Shown here one piece after another: positions 7,745-18,111 of a stretch of DNA of 64,000 bases. The DNA lies in NCBI RefSeq assembly GCF_947496875.1, contig NZ_CANMEH010000002.1, positions 310,001-374,000 of the forward strand. Direction: 5' to 3'. A program made the translations under genes and the position numbers. This DNA comes from an uncultured Paracoccus sp. (lineage in GTDB: Bacteria > Pseudomonadota > Alphaproteobacteria > Rhodobacterales > Rhodobacteraceae). Positions within the stretch are counted from its first letter, which is position 1, and each line of letters starts with the position of its first letter. The notes under the pieces were generated by a model. It saw only the letters and a list, made by a program, of their open reading frames with translations, was not told the origin of the DNA and did no database searches.

Positions 7745-8196
7745 AGCGGCAGTTCCGCCCTGTTCTTGATCGTCGAGACGAGCATCAGGGCGTCGCTGTC
7801 GGCGACGTGCGGCAGGGTCAGGATGCTGTCCCGGTAGACCTGCTGCCAGTGTGCCATGTCACGGGCGATCACCGACAGGCGGAAGTCGACGGAACCCAGG
7901 AAGGACTGGATCTCGGTCACCTCGGGCACCGCACGCGCCGCGGCCTGAAACTCGTCGAAGGCACGGGGGTTGGTCTTGTCGAGGGTGAAGCGCAGCGAGA
8001 CCTCGACCTCGAAGCCCAGCTTGCGCCAGTCGATGTCCGCCTCGGTCCCGCGGATGATGCCGGTGGCCCGCAGCTTCTCCAGTCGCCGCCACAGGGTTGC
8101 GGAGGTCACCCCCGCACGGACGGCAAGCGCCTCGTTCGGGATGTCCGGGTCGACGAGCAGGTGGCGCAGGATGCGCCTGTCGATCGCATCAGGCAT
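7741..8196 (-). CDS. Lrp/AsnC family transcriptional regulator (proximal of a tandem pair)
   Basis: A 151-residue Lrp/AsnC regulator beginning MPDAIDRRILRHLL, with the DNA-binding helix in SATLWRRLEKLRATGIIRG and a RAM domain from about residue 65 (VSLRFTLDK, SFLGSVDFRLSVIARD). It is divergent from ilvC across about 126 bp that contain a 26-base palindrome. Regulation of branched-chain amino-acid synthesis in response to an amino acid is the natural hypothesis, since Lrp-type proteins often regulate a divergent neighbour. The effector is unknown. Confidence 0.9.
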   Translation of the reverse strand: MPDAIDRRILRHLLVDPDIPNEALAVRAGVTSATLWRRLEKLRATGIIRGTEADIDWRKLGFEVEVSLRFTLDKTNPRAFDEFQAAARAVPEVTEIQSFLGSVDFRLSVIARDMAHWQQVYRDSILTLPHVADSDALMLVSTIKNRAELPL

Positions 8197-8229
8197 GATT
8201 TTTTCGGGTTAGGCCATCCCGGCACATAG

Positions 8230-9345
<1,116 letters not shown>

Positions 9346-9373
9346 TCGGGCGCGACAGCGACGATGATGACGG

Positions 9374-9398
9374 AAAGGGCGCCAACGGCGCCCTTTTT
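9374..9398 (+). terminator. Rho-independent terminator of ilvC
   Basis: GGGCGCC at 9377-9383 and GGCGCCC at 9387-9393 form a perfect 7-bp stem with a 3-base loop, flanked by AAA and TTTTT. The flanking A and T runs make it usable in both directions, and it also abuts the stop codon (9401) of the convergent lipoprotein gene. Confidence 0.85.
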
Positions 9399-9400
9399 CC

Positions 9401-9649
9401 TTAGAGGTTGTTGTGGCTGTTCAGCAGGTCGGCGGTGCTGACCGTCCGGCCATCCGGCAATCGGCACAGATCGGCGCGCCGTCCCGCGGCCACACGCTGG
9501 ATCACCGTGCCGTTGACGCCCGCGCAGTACAGCGCCGCGGGATCGACGATCGCGGTCGAGGAAGATGACGAAGTCGACGTGGAGGTGGTCGCCCCGCCGC
9601 CTCCGCAGGCTGCAAGAGACAGCGTCATCAGGGGCAGCAGGCGGATCAT
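9401..9649 (-). CDS. Small DUF333-type lipoprotein
   Basis: An 82-residue secreted protein. Its signal peptide ends in the lipobox LSLAAC (Cys15), which would be lipidated. A low-complexity linker of Gly, Thr and Ser follows, then a domain with PAALYCAGVNG and CRLPDGRTVS. These match the DUF333 (putative haemolysin-like) family pattern of two Cys around a CxLPDG turn, so a disulphide in the periplasm is likely. ATG at 9649 is chosen because the signal peptide starts there. It converges on ilvC and shares its terminator. Confidence 0.72.
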   Translation of the reverse strand: MIRLLPLMTLSLAACGGGGATTSTSTSSSSSTAIVDPAALYCAGVNGTVIQRVAAGRRADLCRLPDGRTVSTADLLNSHNNL

Positions 9650-9804
9650 CGGCGGGCTCCTTCGACTGTGATCTGGACGCCACAGTGCCAAGCGCACAAG
9701 CCACAGGCAAGCGGAACCGCGCGCATCCGGATCATGCGTCGCAACCGACGCGGTAGCTTCACCCGCAGGGACAAGCCACGCCGCGGGCGAAGGACAAGCG
9801 CAGG

Positions 9805-12800
9805 CTATTCCTCCGTGACGTCGATCACGCCTTCGACCGCGCGCAGGGCCTGTCGCATGCGCGGCGTCACCGGCACGTTCTGCCCCACCTCGATGTCATA
9901 GACAGTGTTCCCGTCCCGAACCCGCATCAGCAGCGGTCCCCGGCCGCGGGACGACACGCTCATCTCGGCGCTGACGGTTCGCAACCGGTCCAGCACGGCC
10001 GCCGCTGTCGGCGCATCGGCGATTTCCACCGCGAGCTTGCCGGACCCTGCATCGGCCACCGCGTCCTCCAGCGGGACGGCGGCGCGGGCCAGCATCTTGA
10101 CCTGATCGCCGGATGGCTCGGCATTGACCGTCAGCAGCACGTTCGCGCCGGGCTCCAGATACTGGCGGCTGCTGTCCAGCAGATCCGAAAACACCGTCAC
10201 CTCGTACAGCCCGGTCGGGTCCGACAGGGTCACGAACGCATAGCGCGTGCCCTTGGCGGATTTCTTTTCCGTCCGCGCCGCCACCGTTCCGGCGATCTGG
10301 GCGACCAGCGGACCGTCCACCGCAGCCGCCTCGACCTCGGCCACGGTCAGCGCCCCCTTGCGGCGCAGCGCCGGCAGATAGTCGTCCAGCGGGTGTCCCG
10401 ACAGATAGAACCCGATCGCCGCCCGTTCCTCGGCAAGCTTCTCGGCCGGCATCCAGACAGAGGCCAGCGCGGGACGCGGTGGCGGCAGATCCTCGCCGCC
10501 GCCGAACAGCGAATTCTGGGACGAGACGGCCTGTTGCTGCACCGCGCTGGACCACGCCACCAGCGCGTCCAGGGATTTCAGCACCCGCGCGCGGTTCGGG
10601 TCCAGCTCGTCGAACGCACCGGCCCGCGCCAGCATTTCCAGCGCGCGCTTGCCGATCTGGCGCATCGGGACGCGTCGGGCGAAATCGACGAGATCGGCGA
10701 AGGGTCTGTCGCCGCGCGCGGCGACCAGCGTCCGCATCGCCTCCACGCCCACGTTCTTCAGCGCGCCGAGCGCATAGACGATCCGGCCGCCGGTGACCGA
10801 GAAGGTGGGCTGCGACAGGTTCACGCTGGGCGGGATCACCTCGATCCCCATGCGGTCAACCTCGCGCCGGTACACGGCCAGCTTGTCGGTCAGGTGAATG
10901 TCGCAGTTCATCACCGCGGCCATGAACTCCACCGGATGGTTCGCCTTCAGCCAGGCGGTCTGGTAGCTGACCACCGCATAGGCCGCAGCATGCGACTTGT
11001 TGAACCCGTAATTGGCGAATTTCTCCAGCAGGTCAAAGACCTCGCCGGACTTCTTGCCGTCGATTCCTTGCGCCGCACAGCCCTCGATGAACTTGGGGCG
11101 TTCCTTGGCCATTTCCTCGGCGATCTTTTTCCCCATGGCGCGCCGCAGCAGGTCGGCACCGCCCAGCGAATAGCCGGCCATGACCTGCGCGATCTGCATC
11201 ACCTGTTCCTGATAGACGATGATGCCCTGCGTCTCGGCCAGGATGTGATCGATCGTGGGGTGAATGGATTCAATCGCCTGCAGCCCGTTCTTGACGCGGC
11301 AATAGGCCGGGATGTTTTCCATCGGCCCGGGCCGGTACAGCGCCACCAGGGCCACGATGTCCTCGATGCAGGTGGGCCGCATCTGGCGCAGCGCGTCCAT
11401 CATGCCCGAGCTTTCGACCTGGAACACCGCGACGGTGCGGGCGCTGGCGAACAGCCGGTAGGTCGCCTCGTCATCCAGCGGGATCAGGTTGATCTCGTCC
11501 ACGGCCCCCGGCGGCGGGTCATAGAGTTGACGCCCATCGGCGCCGACATGCAGGTGCCGGCCACCGGCGCGGATCAGGTCCACGGCGTTCTGGATGACGG
11601 TCAGGGTCTTCAGCCCGAGGAAGTCGAACTTGACCAGCCCCGCCTGTTCCACCCATTTCATGTTGAACTGCGTGGCCGGCATGTCCGACCCCGGGTCGCG
11701 ATACAGCGGCACCAGCTGGTCCAGCGGCCGGTCGCCGATCACGACGCCCGCGGCATGGGTGGAGGCATTGCGCAGCAGCCCTTCGACCTGGCTGGCATAG
11801 TCCAGCATGCGGCGCACGTTTTCCTCGGCCGCCGCTGCCTCGCGCAGGCGCGGCTCGTCGGCCAGCGCCTTGGTGATGCTGACCGGCTTGACGCCCTCGA
11901 CCGGGATCATCTTGCTGAGCTTGTCGCGCTGGGTGAAGCCCATCCCCAGCACCCGACCCACGTCATGGACGGCCGCCTTGGACAGCAGCGCGCCGAAGGT
12001 GATGATCTGCCCGACCTTCTCGCGGCCGTATTTCTGGCAGACGTAGTCGATCACCTCCTCGCGCCGATCCATGCAGAAATCGATGTCGAAATCCGGCATC
12101 GAAACGCGTTCCGGATTCAGGAACCGTTCGAACAGCAGATTGTAGCGCAAGGGGTCCAGGTCGGTGATGGTCAGCGCATAGGCAACCAGACTGCCCGCCC
12201 CCGACCCGCGGCCGGGCCCGACGGGAATGCCCTGCGCCTTGGCCCACTTGATGAAGTCGGCGACGATCAGGAAGTAGCCGGGAAAGCCCATCTGCTCGAT
12301 CACACCCAGTTCGAAGTCGAGCCGCGCCCGGTATTCCTCGACGCTGACCGCGTGGGGGATCATGGCCAGTCGTGCGGTCAGCCCCTCGTGCGCCTGGCGG
12401 CGCAGTTCGTTCACCTCGTCATCGGCAAAGCGGGGCAGGATCGGCTTGTGCCGGGCAACGGCAAAGGCACAGCGGCGCGCGATCTCCACGGTGTTCTCGA
12501 TCGCCTCGGGCAGGTCGGCGAACAGGATCGCCATGTCCTCGGCGGACTTGAAGTGGTGGTTCGGGGTCAGGCGCCGGCGCGGCGCCGACTGGTCCACCAT
12601 GGCTCGTTCGCGGATGCAGATCAGCGCGTCGTGGGCGCCGAACATCTTCGGGTCGGCGAAATAGACGTCGTTGGTCGCGACCAGCGGCAGATCCATGTCA
12701 TAGGCGAGGTCGATCATGCCGCCCTCGGCTGCGGCCTCGGCCGGCAGCAACTGCCCGTTATCCTGCATGTGGCGCTGCAGCTCGACATACAGCCGGTCGC

Positions 12801-13281
12801 CGAACATCGCCTGCAACGCCGCCAGATGCGCGCGGGCCTGATCCGTCTTGCCCGCCGCGACAAGCTGCCCCAGCGGACCGGTCGCCCCGCCGGTCAGGCA
12901 GATCAGGCCGTCCGACCGGGCCGCGAGTTCCGCCATGGTGACATGCGGGTGGTCGCGTGGCGGTTCGACATACAGGCAGGTCGACAGCGCCATCAGGTTT
13001 GTCCAGCCGATCTGGTCCTGGACCAGCAGCACCACCGGACCGCAGGCGTCGCCGGCGTCCAGCGTCATCTGGCACCCGACGATGGGCTGCACCCCCTCGT
13101 CCATCGCCTTGACGGAGAATTCCAGCGCGGCGAACAGCGCGTTGGTGTCGGTCAGCGCCACCGCAGGCATGTCGTGCCGCGCGGCAAGCGCCGGCAGCTT
13201 CTTGACCGGAATCGCGCCCTCCAGCAGCGAATGTTCGGAATGGCAGCGCAGGTGGATGAATCGGGGGACGGTCTTAACCAT
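9805..13281 (-). CDS. dnaE: DNA polymerase III subunit alpha
   Basis: The replicative polymerase catalytic subunit, 1158 residues, normal for the family. The N-terminal PHP domain starts FIHLRCHSEHSLLEGA. The polymerase active site shows MPDFDIDFCMD (two catalytic Asp) and VKFDFLGLKTL (third Asp). Helix-hairpin-helix and OB-fold (VAQIAGTVAART) regions follow, with a clamp-binding QNSLF near residue 910. The start at 13281 (MVKTVPRF) fits the homologous N-terminus better than a frame-open extension to 13344, which would run into the divergent importer's promoter. It is transcribed alone and leftward. Confidence 0.96.
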   Translation of the reverse strand: MVKTVPRFIHLRCHSEHSLLEGAIPVKKLPALAARHDMPAVALTDTNALFAALEFSVKAMDEGVQPIVGCQMTLDAGDACGPVVLLVQDQIGWTNLMALSTCLYVEPPRDHPHVTMAELAARSDGLICLTGGATGPLGQLVAAGKTDQARAHLAALQAMFGDRLYVELQRHMQDNGQLLPAEAAAEGGMIDLAYDMDLPLVATNDVYFADPKMFGAHDALICIRERAMVDQSAPRRRLTPNHHFKSAEDMAILFADLPEAIENTVEIARRCAFAVARHKPILPRFADDEVNELRRQAHEGLTARLAMIPHAVSVEEYRARLDFELGVIEQMGFPGYFLIVADFIKWAKAQGIPVGPGRGSGAGSLVAYALTITDLDPLRYNLLFERFLNPERVSMPDFDIDFCMDRREEVIDYVCQKYGREKVGQIITFGALLSKAAVHDVGRVLGMGFTQRDKLSKMIPVEGVKPVSITKALADEPRLREAAAAEENVRRMLDYASQVEGLLRNASTHAAGVVIGDRPLDQLVPLYRDPGSDMPATQFNMKWVEQAGLVKFDFLGLKTLTVIQNAVDLIRAGGRHLHVGADGRQLYDPPPGAVDEINLIPLDDEATYRLFASARTVAVFQVESSGMMDALRQMRPTCIEDIVALVALYRPGPMENIPAYCRVKNGLQAIESIHPTIDHILAETQGIIVYQEQVMQIAQVMAGYSLGGADLLRRAMGKKIAEEMAKERPKFIEGCAAQGIDGKKSGEVFDLLEKFANYGFNKSHAAAYAVVSYQTAWLKANHPVEFMAAVMNCDIHLTDKLAVYRREVDRMGIEVIPPSVNLSQPTFSVTGGRIVYALGALKNVGVEAMRTLVAARGDRPFADLVDFARRVPMRQIGKRALEMLARAGAFDELDPNRARVLKSLDALVAWSSAVQQQAVSSQNSLFGGGEDLPPPRPALASVWMPAEKLAEERAAIGFYLSGHPLDDYLPALRRKGALTVAEVEAAAVDGPLVAQIAGTVAARTEKKSAKGTRYAFVTLSDPTGLYEVTVFSDLLDSSRQYLEPGANVLLTVNAEPSGDQVKMLARAAVPLEDAVADAGSGKLAVEIADAPTAAAVLDRLRTVSAEMSVSSRGRGPLLMRVRDGNTVYDIEVGQNVPVTPRMRQALRAVEGVIDVTEE

Positions 13282-13315
13282 GCGCGCGAACATAGCCGGG
13301 TGGCCCCGCAGCGCA

Positions 13316-13344
13316 ATTGCCCGATCGTTGAAAACGGTTATCAA
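13316..13344 (-). promoter_or_regulatory. Probable dnaE promoter
   Basis: Reading leftward, TTGATA (13344-13339) and GGCAAT (13321-13316) are separated by 17 bases. The -35 box matches 5 of 6 consensus positions and the -10 box 3 of 6. The expected start would leave a 5' leader of roughly 30 bases before dnaE. Confidence 0.38.
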
Positions 13345-13370
13345 TGGATAAAGGCGGGCAAGGGGGGCGC

Positions 13371-14897
13371 GTGACCGAATCCGATCTGTTCCGGGCCGAG
13401 GGTCTGGGAAAATCCTATCCGGGCGTGCGCGCCAACGACGATGTGTCCTTTTCTGTTGCCCCGGGCGAAATCCACGCCCTGCTGGGCGAGAACGGCGCGG
13501 GAAAGTCGACGCTGGTCAAGATGATCTATGGCCTGGTCCAGCCCGACGAGGGGCGGATGTGGCTGGCCGGCCAACCCCATGCCCCGTCCGACCCGCGCGC
13601 CGCACGGGCTGCAGGCGTCGGCATGGTGTTCCAGCACTTCTCGCTGTTCGACGCGATGAGCGTGGCCGACAACATCGCCCTGGGCATGGATGACCCGCCC
13701 CCCCGGCGCCAGCTGGCCGAGCGGATCGAACGGGTCAGCGCCGATTACGGCCTGCCGCTCGATCCCCGGCGGCGGGTTGCCAGCCTCTCCGCCGGCGAGC
13801 GCCAGCGGGTGGAGATCGTGCGCTGCCTGCTGGGCCACCCGCGACTGCTGATCATGGACGAACCGACCAGCGTGCTGACCCCGCAGGAAGCGAACATCCT
13901 GTTCGACACGCTGCGTCAGCTGACAACCGTCGGGACAGCAATCCTGTATATCAGCCACAAGCTGGACGAGATCAGGGCCTTGTGCGACCGCGCCACGGTC
14001 CTGCGCCACGGTCGCGTGGTCGGCACGCTGAGCCCGCGCGACCATTCCGCCCGCGAGATGGCGGGGCTGATGGTCGGCGCCGAGCTGAAGGTCGTCGACC
14101 GCAGCGGACGGCAGGCCGGCCCGGTCGTGCTGGAGGTGGCTGGGCTCAGTTCGGCGACGGGGGTCGAGGGGACCCGGCTGCGCGACGTCGGCTTCGCGGT
14201 GCGCGCGGGCGAGATCCTCGGCATCGGCGGCGTCGCGGGCAATGGGCAGGAGCAGCTGATCGCCGCCCTGTCCGGGGAAACCATCGGCCGGCCCGGCACC
14301 GTGCGGCTGGCAGGGCAGGACCTGTCGACGCTGGGTCCCGAGCCGCGGCGGCAGGCCGGTCTGCTGACCGCGCCGGAGGATCGGCTGGGCCACGCCGCCG
14401 TCCCGGAAATGAGCCTGGCCGAGAACGCGCTGCTGACCGCCGCCGGCCGCCAGGCCCTGGTACGCCGCGGCATGATCGACCACGGCGCCGCAAGGCGCTT
14501 TGCCGAACGGGTGATCGCGGCTTTCGATGTGCGGACCCCCGGCCCGGACACCGCGGCGATGGCGCTGTCCGGCGGCAATCTGCAGAAATTCGTGATCGGC
14601 CGCGAGATCCTGCAGGAGCCGCGGGCGCTGGTCGTGAACCAGCCCACTTGGGGGGTGGATGCCAGCGCCGCCGCGGCGATCCGGCAGGCGCTGCTGGACC
14701 TGGCGGCCCGCGGCGCCGCCGTGGTCGTCATCAGCCAGGATCTCGACGAACTGCTGGAACTGTCCGACCGGCTGGCCGCCCTGAACGAAGGTCGTCTGTC
14801 CGCCCCGGTTCCGACGGAGGGACTGACGCTGGACGCGCTGGGCCTGATGCTGGGTGGCGCCCACGGGATGGAGGCCGCGCATGTCGTTGCGGCTTGA
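13371..14897 (+). CDS. Nucleoside-type ABC importer, double ATP-binding subunit
   Basis: A 508-residue sugar/nucleoside-class importer ATPase with two nucleotide-binding halves. The first half has Walker A GENGAGKST (39-47), signature LSAGERQRVE and Walker B LLIMDEPTS. The second half has a degenerate Walker A (GVAGNGQEQ), signature LSGGNLQKF and Walker B ALVVNQPTWG, as in YufO/NupO and RbsA-type proteins where only one site is canonical. I prefer GTG at 13371, with AAGGGGGG upstream, over ATG at 13344. It is the first gene of a four-gene operon with two permeases and a BMP binding protein, overlapping the first permease by 17 bp. Confidence 0.9.
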   Translation: MTESDLFRAEGLGKSYPGVRANDDVSFSVAPGEIHALLGENGAGKSTLVKMIYGLVQPDEGRMWLAGQPHAPSDPRAARAAGVGMVFQHFSLFDAMSVADNIALGMDDPPPRRQLAERIERVSADYGLPLDPRRRVASLSAGERQRVEIVRCLLGHPRLLIMDEPTSVLTPQEANILFDTLRQLTTVGTAILYISHKLDEIRALCDRATVLRHGRVVGTLSPRDHSAREMAGLMVGAELKVVDRSGRQAGPVVLEVAGLSSATGVEGTRLRDVGFAVRAGEILGIGGVAGNGQEQLIAALSGETIGRPGTVRLAGQDLSTLGPEPRRQAGLLTAPEDRLGHAAVPEMSLAENALLTAAGRQALVRRGMIDHGAARRFAERVIAAFDVRTPGPDTAAMALSGGNLQKFVIGREILQEPRALVVNQPTWGVDASAAAAIRQALLDLAARGAAVVVISQDLDELLELSDRLAALNEGRLSAPVPTEGLTLDALGLMLGGAHGMEAAHVVAA

Positions 14898-15960
14898 CCC
14901 GCGCCCCGAAGCGCCGCTGTGGCTGCAGGTGGCGACCCCGCTGATGGCGGTGGGCGCCACCATGATCGCCGGCGCGGTGCTATTCGCGCTGATGGGACAC
15001 GACCCGCTTGCGGCGATCCGCATGATCTTCTGGGACCCGCTGTTCGGGCAGGCCGCCGCCTATTCCCGACCGCAACTGCTGGTCAAGGCGGGTCCGCTGA
15101 TCCTGATCGCCTGCGGGCTGGCGCTGGGGTTCCGCGCGGGCATCTGGAACATCGGGGCCGAGGGCCAGTACATCATCGGCGGCATGTGCGGGGCCGCCGT
15201 GGCACTGGCGGCCTATCCCGCGCCCGGGCTGTGGATCTTTCCCGCGATGGTCCTCGCCGGGGCGGCGGGCGGGTGGGCCTGGGGGATGATCCCGGCAATG
15301 CTGCGCAACTTGTTCGGCGCGTCGGAGATCCTGGTGTCGCTGATGCTGGTCTATGTGGCGCAGAAACTAGCCGCCTGGGCAGCGTTCGGCCCGCTGAAGA
15401 ACCCCGAAGGGTTCGGCATGCCGGGCTCGCGCAACCTGCAGCAATATTCTGCCGCCGCGAACCCCGAACTGATCGCCGGAACCGGCGTGCACTGGGGCGT
15501 GGTCGCCGCCGCCGTCGCGGTCCTTGCCAGCTGGGTGCTGATCGCCCGCCATATCCGCGGCTTTCACATCCGGGCCGCGGGCCTCGCACCACGCGCCGCC
15601 CGGTTCGCCGGGGTCAGCCCCGGCGTCCTGGTGGCGTTCTGCCTGGGGCTGTCGGGCGCCCTGGCCGGCATGGCCGGGCTGTTCGAGGTTGCAGGTCCCG
15701 CGGGACAGATCACCGACAGCTTCGGGTCGGGCTACGGGTTCACGGCCATCATCGTGGCCTTTCTGGGACGCCTGCATCCGCTGGGCATCTTGCTGGCCGG
15801 GTTGCTGCTGGCGCTGACCTATATCGGCGGGGAACTGGCGCAGATGATGCTGCAACTGCCGGCTGCAACCGTGCAGGTCTTCCAGGGCATGCTGCTGTTC
15901 TTTCTGCTGGGCTTCGACACCCTGACCCGATTCCGCATCCGTTGGGGGGCACGGGCGTGA
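14881..15960 (+). CDS. Nucleoside-type ABC importer permease 1
   Basis: A 359-residue inner-membrane permease of the BPD_transp_2 family (YufP-like) with about 8-10 hydrophobic segments. The family loop WNIGAEGQYIIGG is present, as is FGASEILVSLMLVY. ATG at 14881 lies inside the 3' end of the ATPase gene and has GGAGG just upstream. It pairs with the next permease, whose GTG start overlaps this stop as GTGA. Confidence 0.9.
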   Translation: MSLRLDPRPEAPLWLQVATPLMAVGATMIAGAVLFALMGHDPLAAIRMIFWDPLFGQAAAYSRPQLLVKAGPLILIACGLALGFRAGIWNIGAEGQYIIGGMCGAAVALAAYPAPGLWIFPAMVLAGAAGGWAWGMIPAMLRNLFGASEILVSLMLVYVAQKLAAWAAFGPLKNPEGFGMPGSRNLQQYSAAANPELIAGTGVHWGVVAAAVAVLASWVLIARHIRGFHIRAAGLAPRAARFAGVSPGVLVAFCLGLSGALAGMAGLFEVAGPAGQITDSFGSGYGFTAIIVAFLGRLHPLGILLAGLLLALTYIGGELAQMMLQLPAATVQVFQGMLLFFLLGFDTLTRFRIRWGARA

Positions 15961-16841
15961 TCGATGCAACCACCTTTCTGCTGCTGCTGTCGGCCGCGAC
16001 CCCGATCCTGCTGGCGGCGCTGGGCGAGATGATCGTCGAACGCGCCGGGGTCCTGAACCTGGGGGTCGAGGGGCTGATGATCACCGGCGCGCTGGCGGGT
16101 TTCGCCGGGGCGCATGCGACCGGCAGCCCGGCGACCGGGTTTCTGACCGCGGCGGTCGCCGGCGCCGCGCTGGCCATGCTGTTCGCCGGCCTGACGCAGT
16201 ATCTGATGACCAACCAGGTCGCGACGGGTCTGGCGCTGACCCTGTTCGGGCTGGGCCTCACCGCGATGTTCGGCCGGCCCTACGAGGGCGTGAAGGCCCC
16301 GCAGATGCCCGGTGGCCCGCTGGGCGTCAATCCGGTGATCTGGCTCGGGCTGCTGCTGGTACCGCTGATCTGGCTGTTCCTGAACCGCACCCGCGCCGGG
16401 CTGATCCTGCGCGGGGTCGGCGAGAACCACGATGCCGCCCATGCCCTGGGCTACAAGGTGCGGGCGATCCGGGTCGCGGCCATTTCCACCGGCGGCGCAC
16501 TGGCTGGTCTGGGCGGCGCCTATGTGAGTCTGGCGACCGTCCTGCAGTGGACCGAGGGCATGACCGCCGGCGCAGGCTGGATCGCCCTGGCGATCGTCGT
16601 CTTTGCGGGCTGGAACCCCTGGGGCGTGCTGGCCGGGGCCTGGCTGTTCGGCGGGGTCACCGTGCTGCAGCTGCGGCTGCAGGCGGCGGGATCGGCGGTG
16701 CCGATCCATATCCTGAGCATGGCCCCCTATGTGGCGACGATCCTGGTGCTGGTGCTGATCTCGGCCCGGCAGAAATACGCCCGGTCGGGCGGCGCCGGCG
16801 GGCCCGGGTCGCTGGGCAAGCCCTTTCACGCAATCCGTTGA
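15957..16841 (+). CDS. Nucleoside-type ABC importer permease 2
   Basis: A 294-residue permease of the same family (YufQ-like), with the landmark LGEMIVERAGVLNLGVEGLMI at its start and GENHDAAHALGYKVRAIR in the cytoplasmic coupling loop. It starts at GTG 15957, overlapping the previous stop. An open frame reaching back to 14919 is only the other frame of permease 1 and is not coding. It forms a heterodimeric channel with permease 1. Confidence 0.9.
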   Translation: MIDATTFLLLLSAATPILLAALGEMIVERAGVLNLGVEGLMITGALAGFAGAHATGSPATGFLTAAVAGAALAMLFAGLTQYLMTNQVATGLALTLFGLGLTAMFGRPYEGVKAPQMPGGPLGVNPVIWLGLLLVPLIWLFLNRTRAGLILRGVGENHDAAHALGYKVRAIRVAAISTGGALAGLGGAYVSLATVLQWTEGMTAGAGWIALAIVVFAGWNPWGVLAGAWLFGGVTVLQLRLQAAGSAVPIHILSMAPYVATILVLVLISARQKYARSGGAGGPGSLGKPFHAIR

Positions 16842-16857
16842 ACCCCGAGGAGACCTC

Positions 16858-17943
16858 ATGAACCGCAGAACCCTGATCACCACCGCGGCAGCCATTGCGG
16901 TGGCGTCGCTGTCCGCGACCCTGCCGGCGCGCGCGCAGGACGAACCGCTGAAGGTCGGCTTCATCTATGTCGGCCCGGTCGGCGATGGTGGCTGGACCTA
17001 CCAGCACGACCTTGGCCGCCAGGCAGTCGAAGAGGAATACGGCGACCGCGTCGAGACGACCTATATCGAGAACGTGCCGGAGGGAGCCGATGCCGAGCGC
17101 GCGATTACCCAGTTGGCGCTCGCCGGCAACAAGCTGATCTTCACGACCAGCTTCGGATTCATGGACCCGACGATCAACGTGGCGCAGAAATTCCCCGACG
17201 TGAAGTTCGAGCACGCGACCGGGTACAAGCGCGCCGACAACGTCGCCACCTATGACGCCCGGTTCTACGAGGGGCGGGCGGTGATGGGCACCATCGCGGG
17301 GCACATGACGAAGTCCAACAAGATCGGCTATATCGGGTCGTTCCCGATCCCCGAGGTGGTGCAGGGCATCAACTCGTCCTTCATCCACGCCCGCAAGGTC
17401 AATCCCGACGTCGAGATGCGGGTCGTCTGGGCGTACACCTGGTTCGACCCGGCAAAGGAATCCGACGCGGCGGCGGCGCTGCTGGCCGAGGGCGTCGACG
17501 TGATCCTGCAGCATACCGATTCGACCGCCCCGATGGCGAAGATGCAGGAATCCGGGGCGATCGGGTTCGGGCAGGCCTCTGACATGGCCGCGTTCAAGCC
17601 GACCCCGCGAGTCAGCTCGATCATCGACAACTGGGCGCCCTATTACATCGAGCGCGTCGGCCAGGTTCTCGACGGCACCTGGACGGCCGAGGGAGTCTGG
17701 CTGGGCATCGGTGACGGCGAGGTGGAGATCGGAGAGATCACCGAGGCGGTCCCCGCCGAGGTGAAGGCAGAGGCCGAGGCGCTGGCCGACAGCATCGCCA
17801 AGGGCGAGTATCACCCGTTCACCGGCCCGCTGAACAAGGCCGACGGCAGCGCGTGGCTGGCCGAGGGCGAAGCCGCGAGCGACGAGGATCTGTCAGCCAT
17901 GAACTTCTTTGTCGAAGGGATCACCGCGGAACTGCCCCAGTGA
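16858..17943 (+). CDS. BMP-family ABC transporter substrate-binding protein
   Basis: A 361-residue periplasmic binding protein of the BMP/PnrA family. A signal peptide of about 26 residues ends ATLPARAQ. The mature start, LKVGFIYVGPVGDGGWTYQHD, and GKVxF-type pocket residues such as FGFMDP and YIGSFPIPEVVQGINSS are typical. Family members bind purine nucleosides, but the specificity here is inferred. GAGGAG lies 5-10 bases before the ATG. It is the last gene of the operon, followed by a terminator hairpin. Confidence 0.92.
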   Translation: MNRRTLITTAAAIAVASLSATLPARAQDEPLKVGFIYVGPVGDGGWTYQHDLGRQAVEEEYGDRVETTYIENVPEGADAERAITQLALAGNKLIFTTSFGFMDPTINVAQKFPDVKFEHATGYKRADNVATYDARFYEGRAVMGTIAGHMTKSNKIGYIGSFPIPEVVQGINSSFIHARKVNPDVEMRVVWAYTWFDPAKESDAAAALLAEGVDVILQHTDSTAPMAKMQESGAIGFGQASDMAAFKPTPRVSSIIDNWAPYYIERVGQVLDGTWTAEGVWLGIGDGEVEIGEITEAVPAEVKAEAEALADSIAKGEYHPFTGPLNKADGSAWLAEGEAASDEDLSAMNFFVEGITAELPQ

Positions 17944-17972
17944 CACGGACATCCCGGCGGCGCATCGGCCGG

Positions 17973-18005
17973 CTTGGCCGTCGCCCCGGGTGACGGCCAA
18001 GAGAT
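17973..18005 (+). terminator. Terminator hairpin of the BMP importer operon
   Basis: CTTGGCCGTC (17973-17982) pairs perfectly with GACGGCCAAG (17992-18001), a 10-bp stem with a 9-base loop, followed by AGATTGTTTG. The T-run is imperfect, so termination may be partial. Confidence 0.55.
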
Positions 18006-18037
18006 TGTTTGACACACATCCACGCTGAGTTGCTGTC

Positions 18038-18071
18038 CAAAACGGAAAACGGCGCCCCTTCCGGGGCGCCG
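18038..18071 (-). terminator. Rho-independent terminator of the fab/acpP operon
   Basis: A 9-bp stem (18050-18058 with 18063-18071, loop TTCC) is followed on the minus strand by a T-rich tract (TTTTCCGTTTT). It lies about 40 bases after the acpP stop, and it faces the terminator of the convergent importer operon. Confidence 0.8.
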
Positions 18072-18111
18072 CTTGCGTTCGGGCCTGTGCGCCCGGCGCG
18101 GGTAATCGAAA

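Noticed and set aside
10393..13374. A 993-residue open frame on the plus strand opposite dnaE
   Set aside because: It is antisense to a firmly identified dnaE and has no family motif. Long antisense frames are expected in DNA this GC-rich.
14919..15956. N-terminal extension of permease 2
   Set aside because: The extension is an alternative frame of permease 1; the GTG at 15957 with stop overlap gives the normal permease length.
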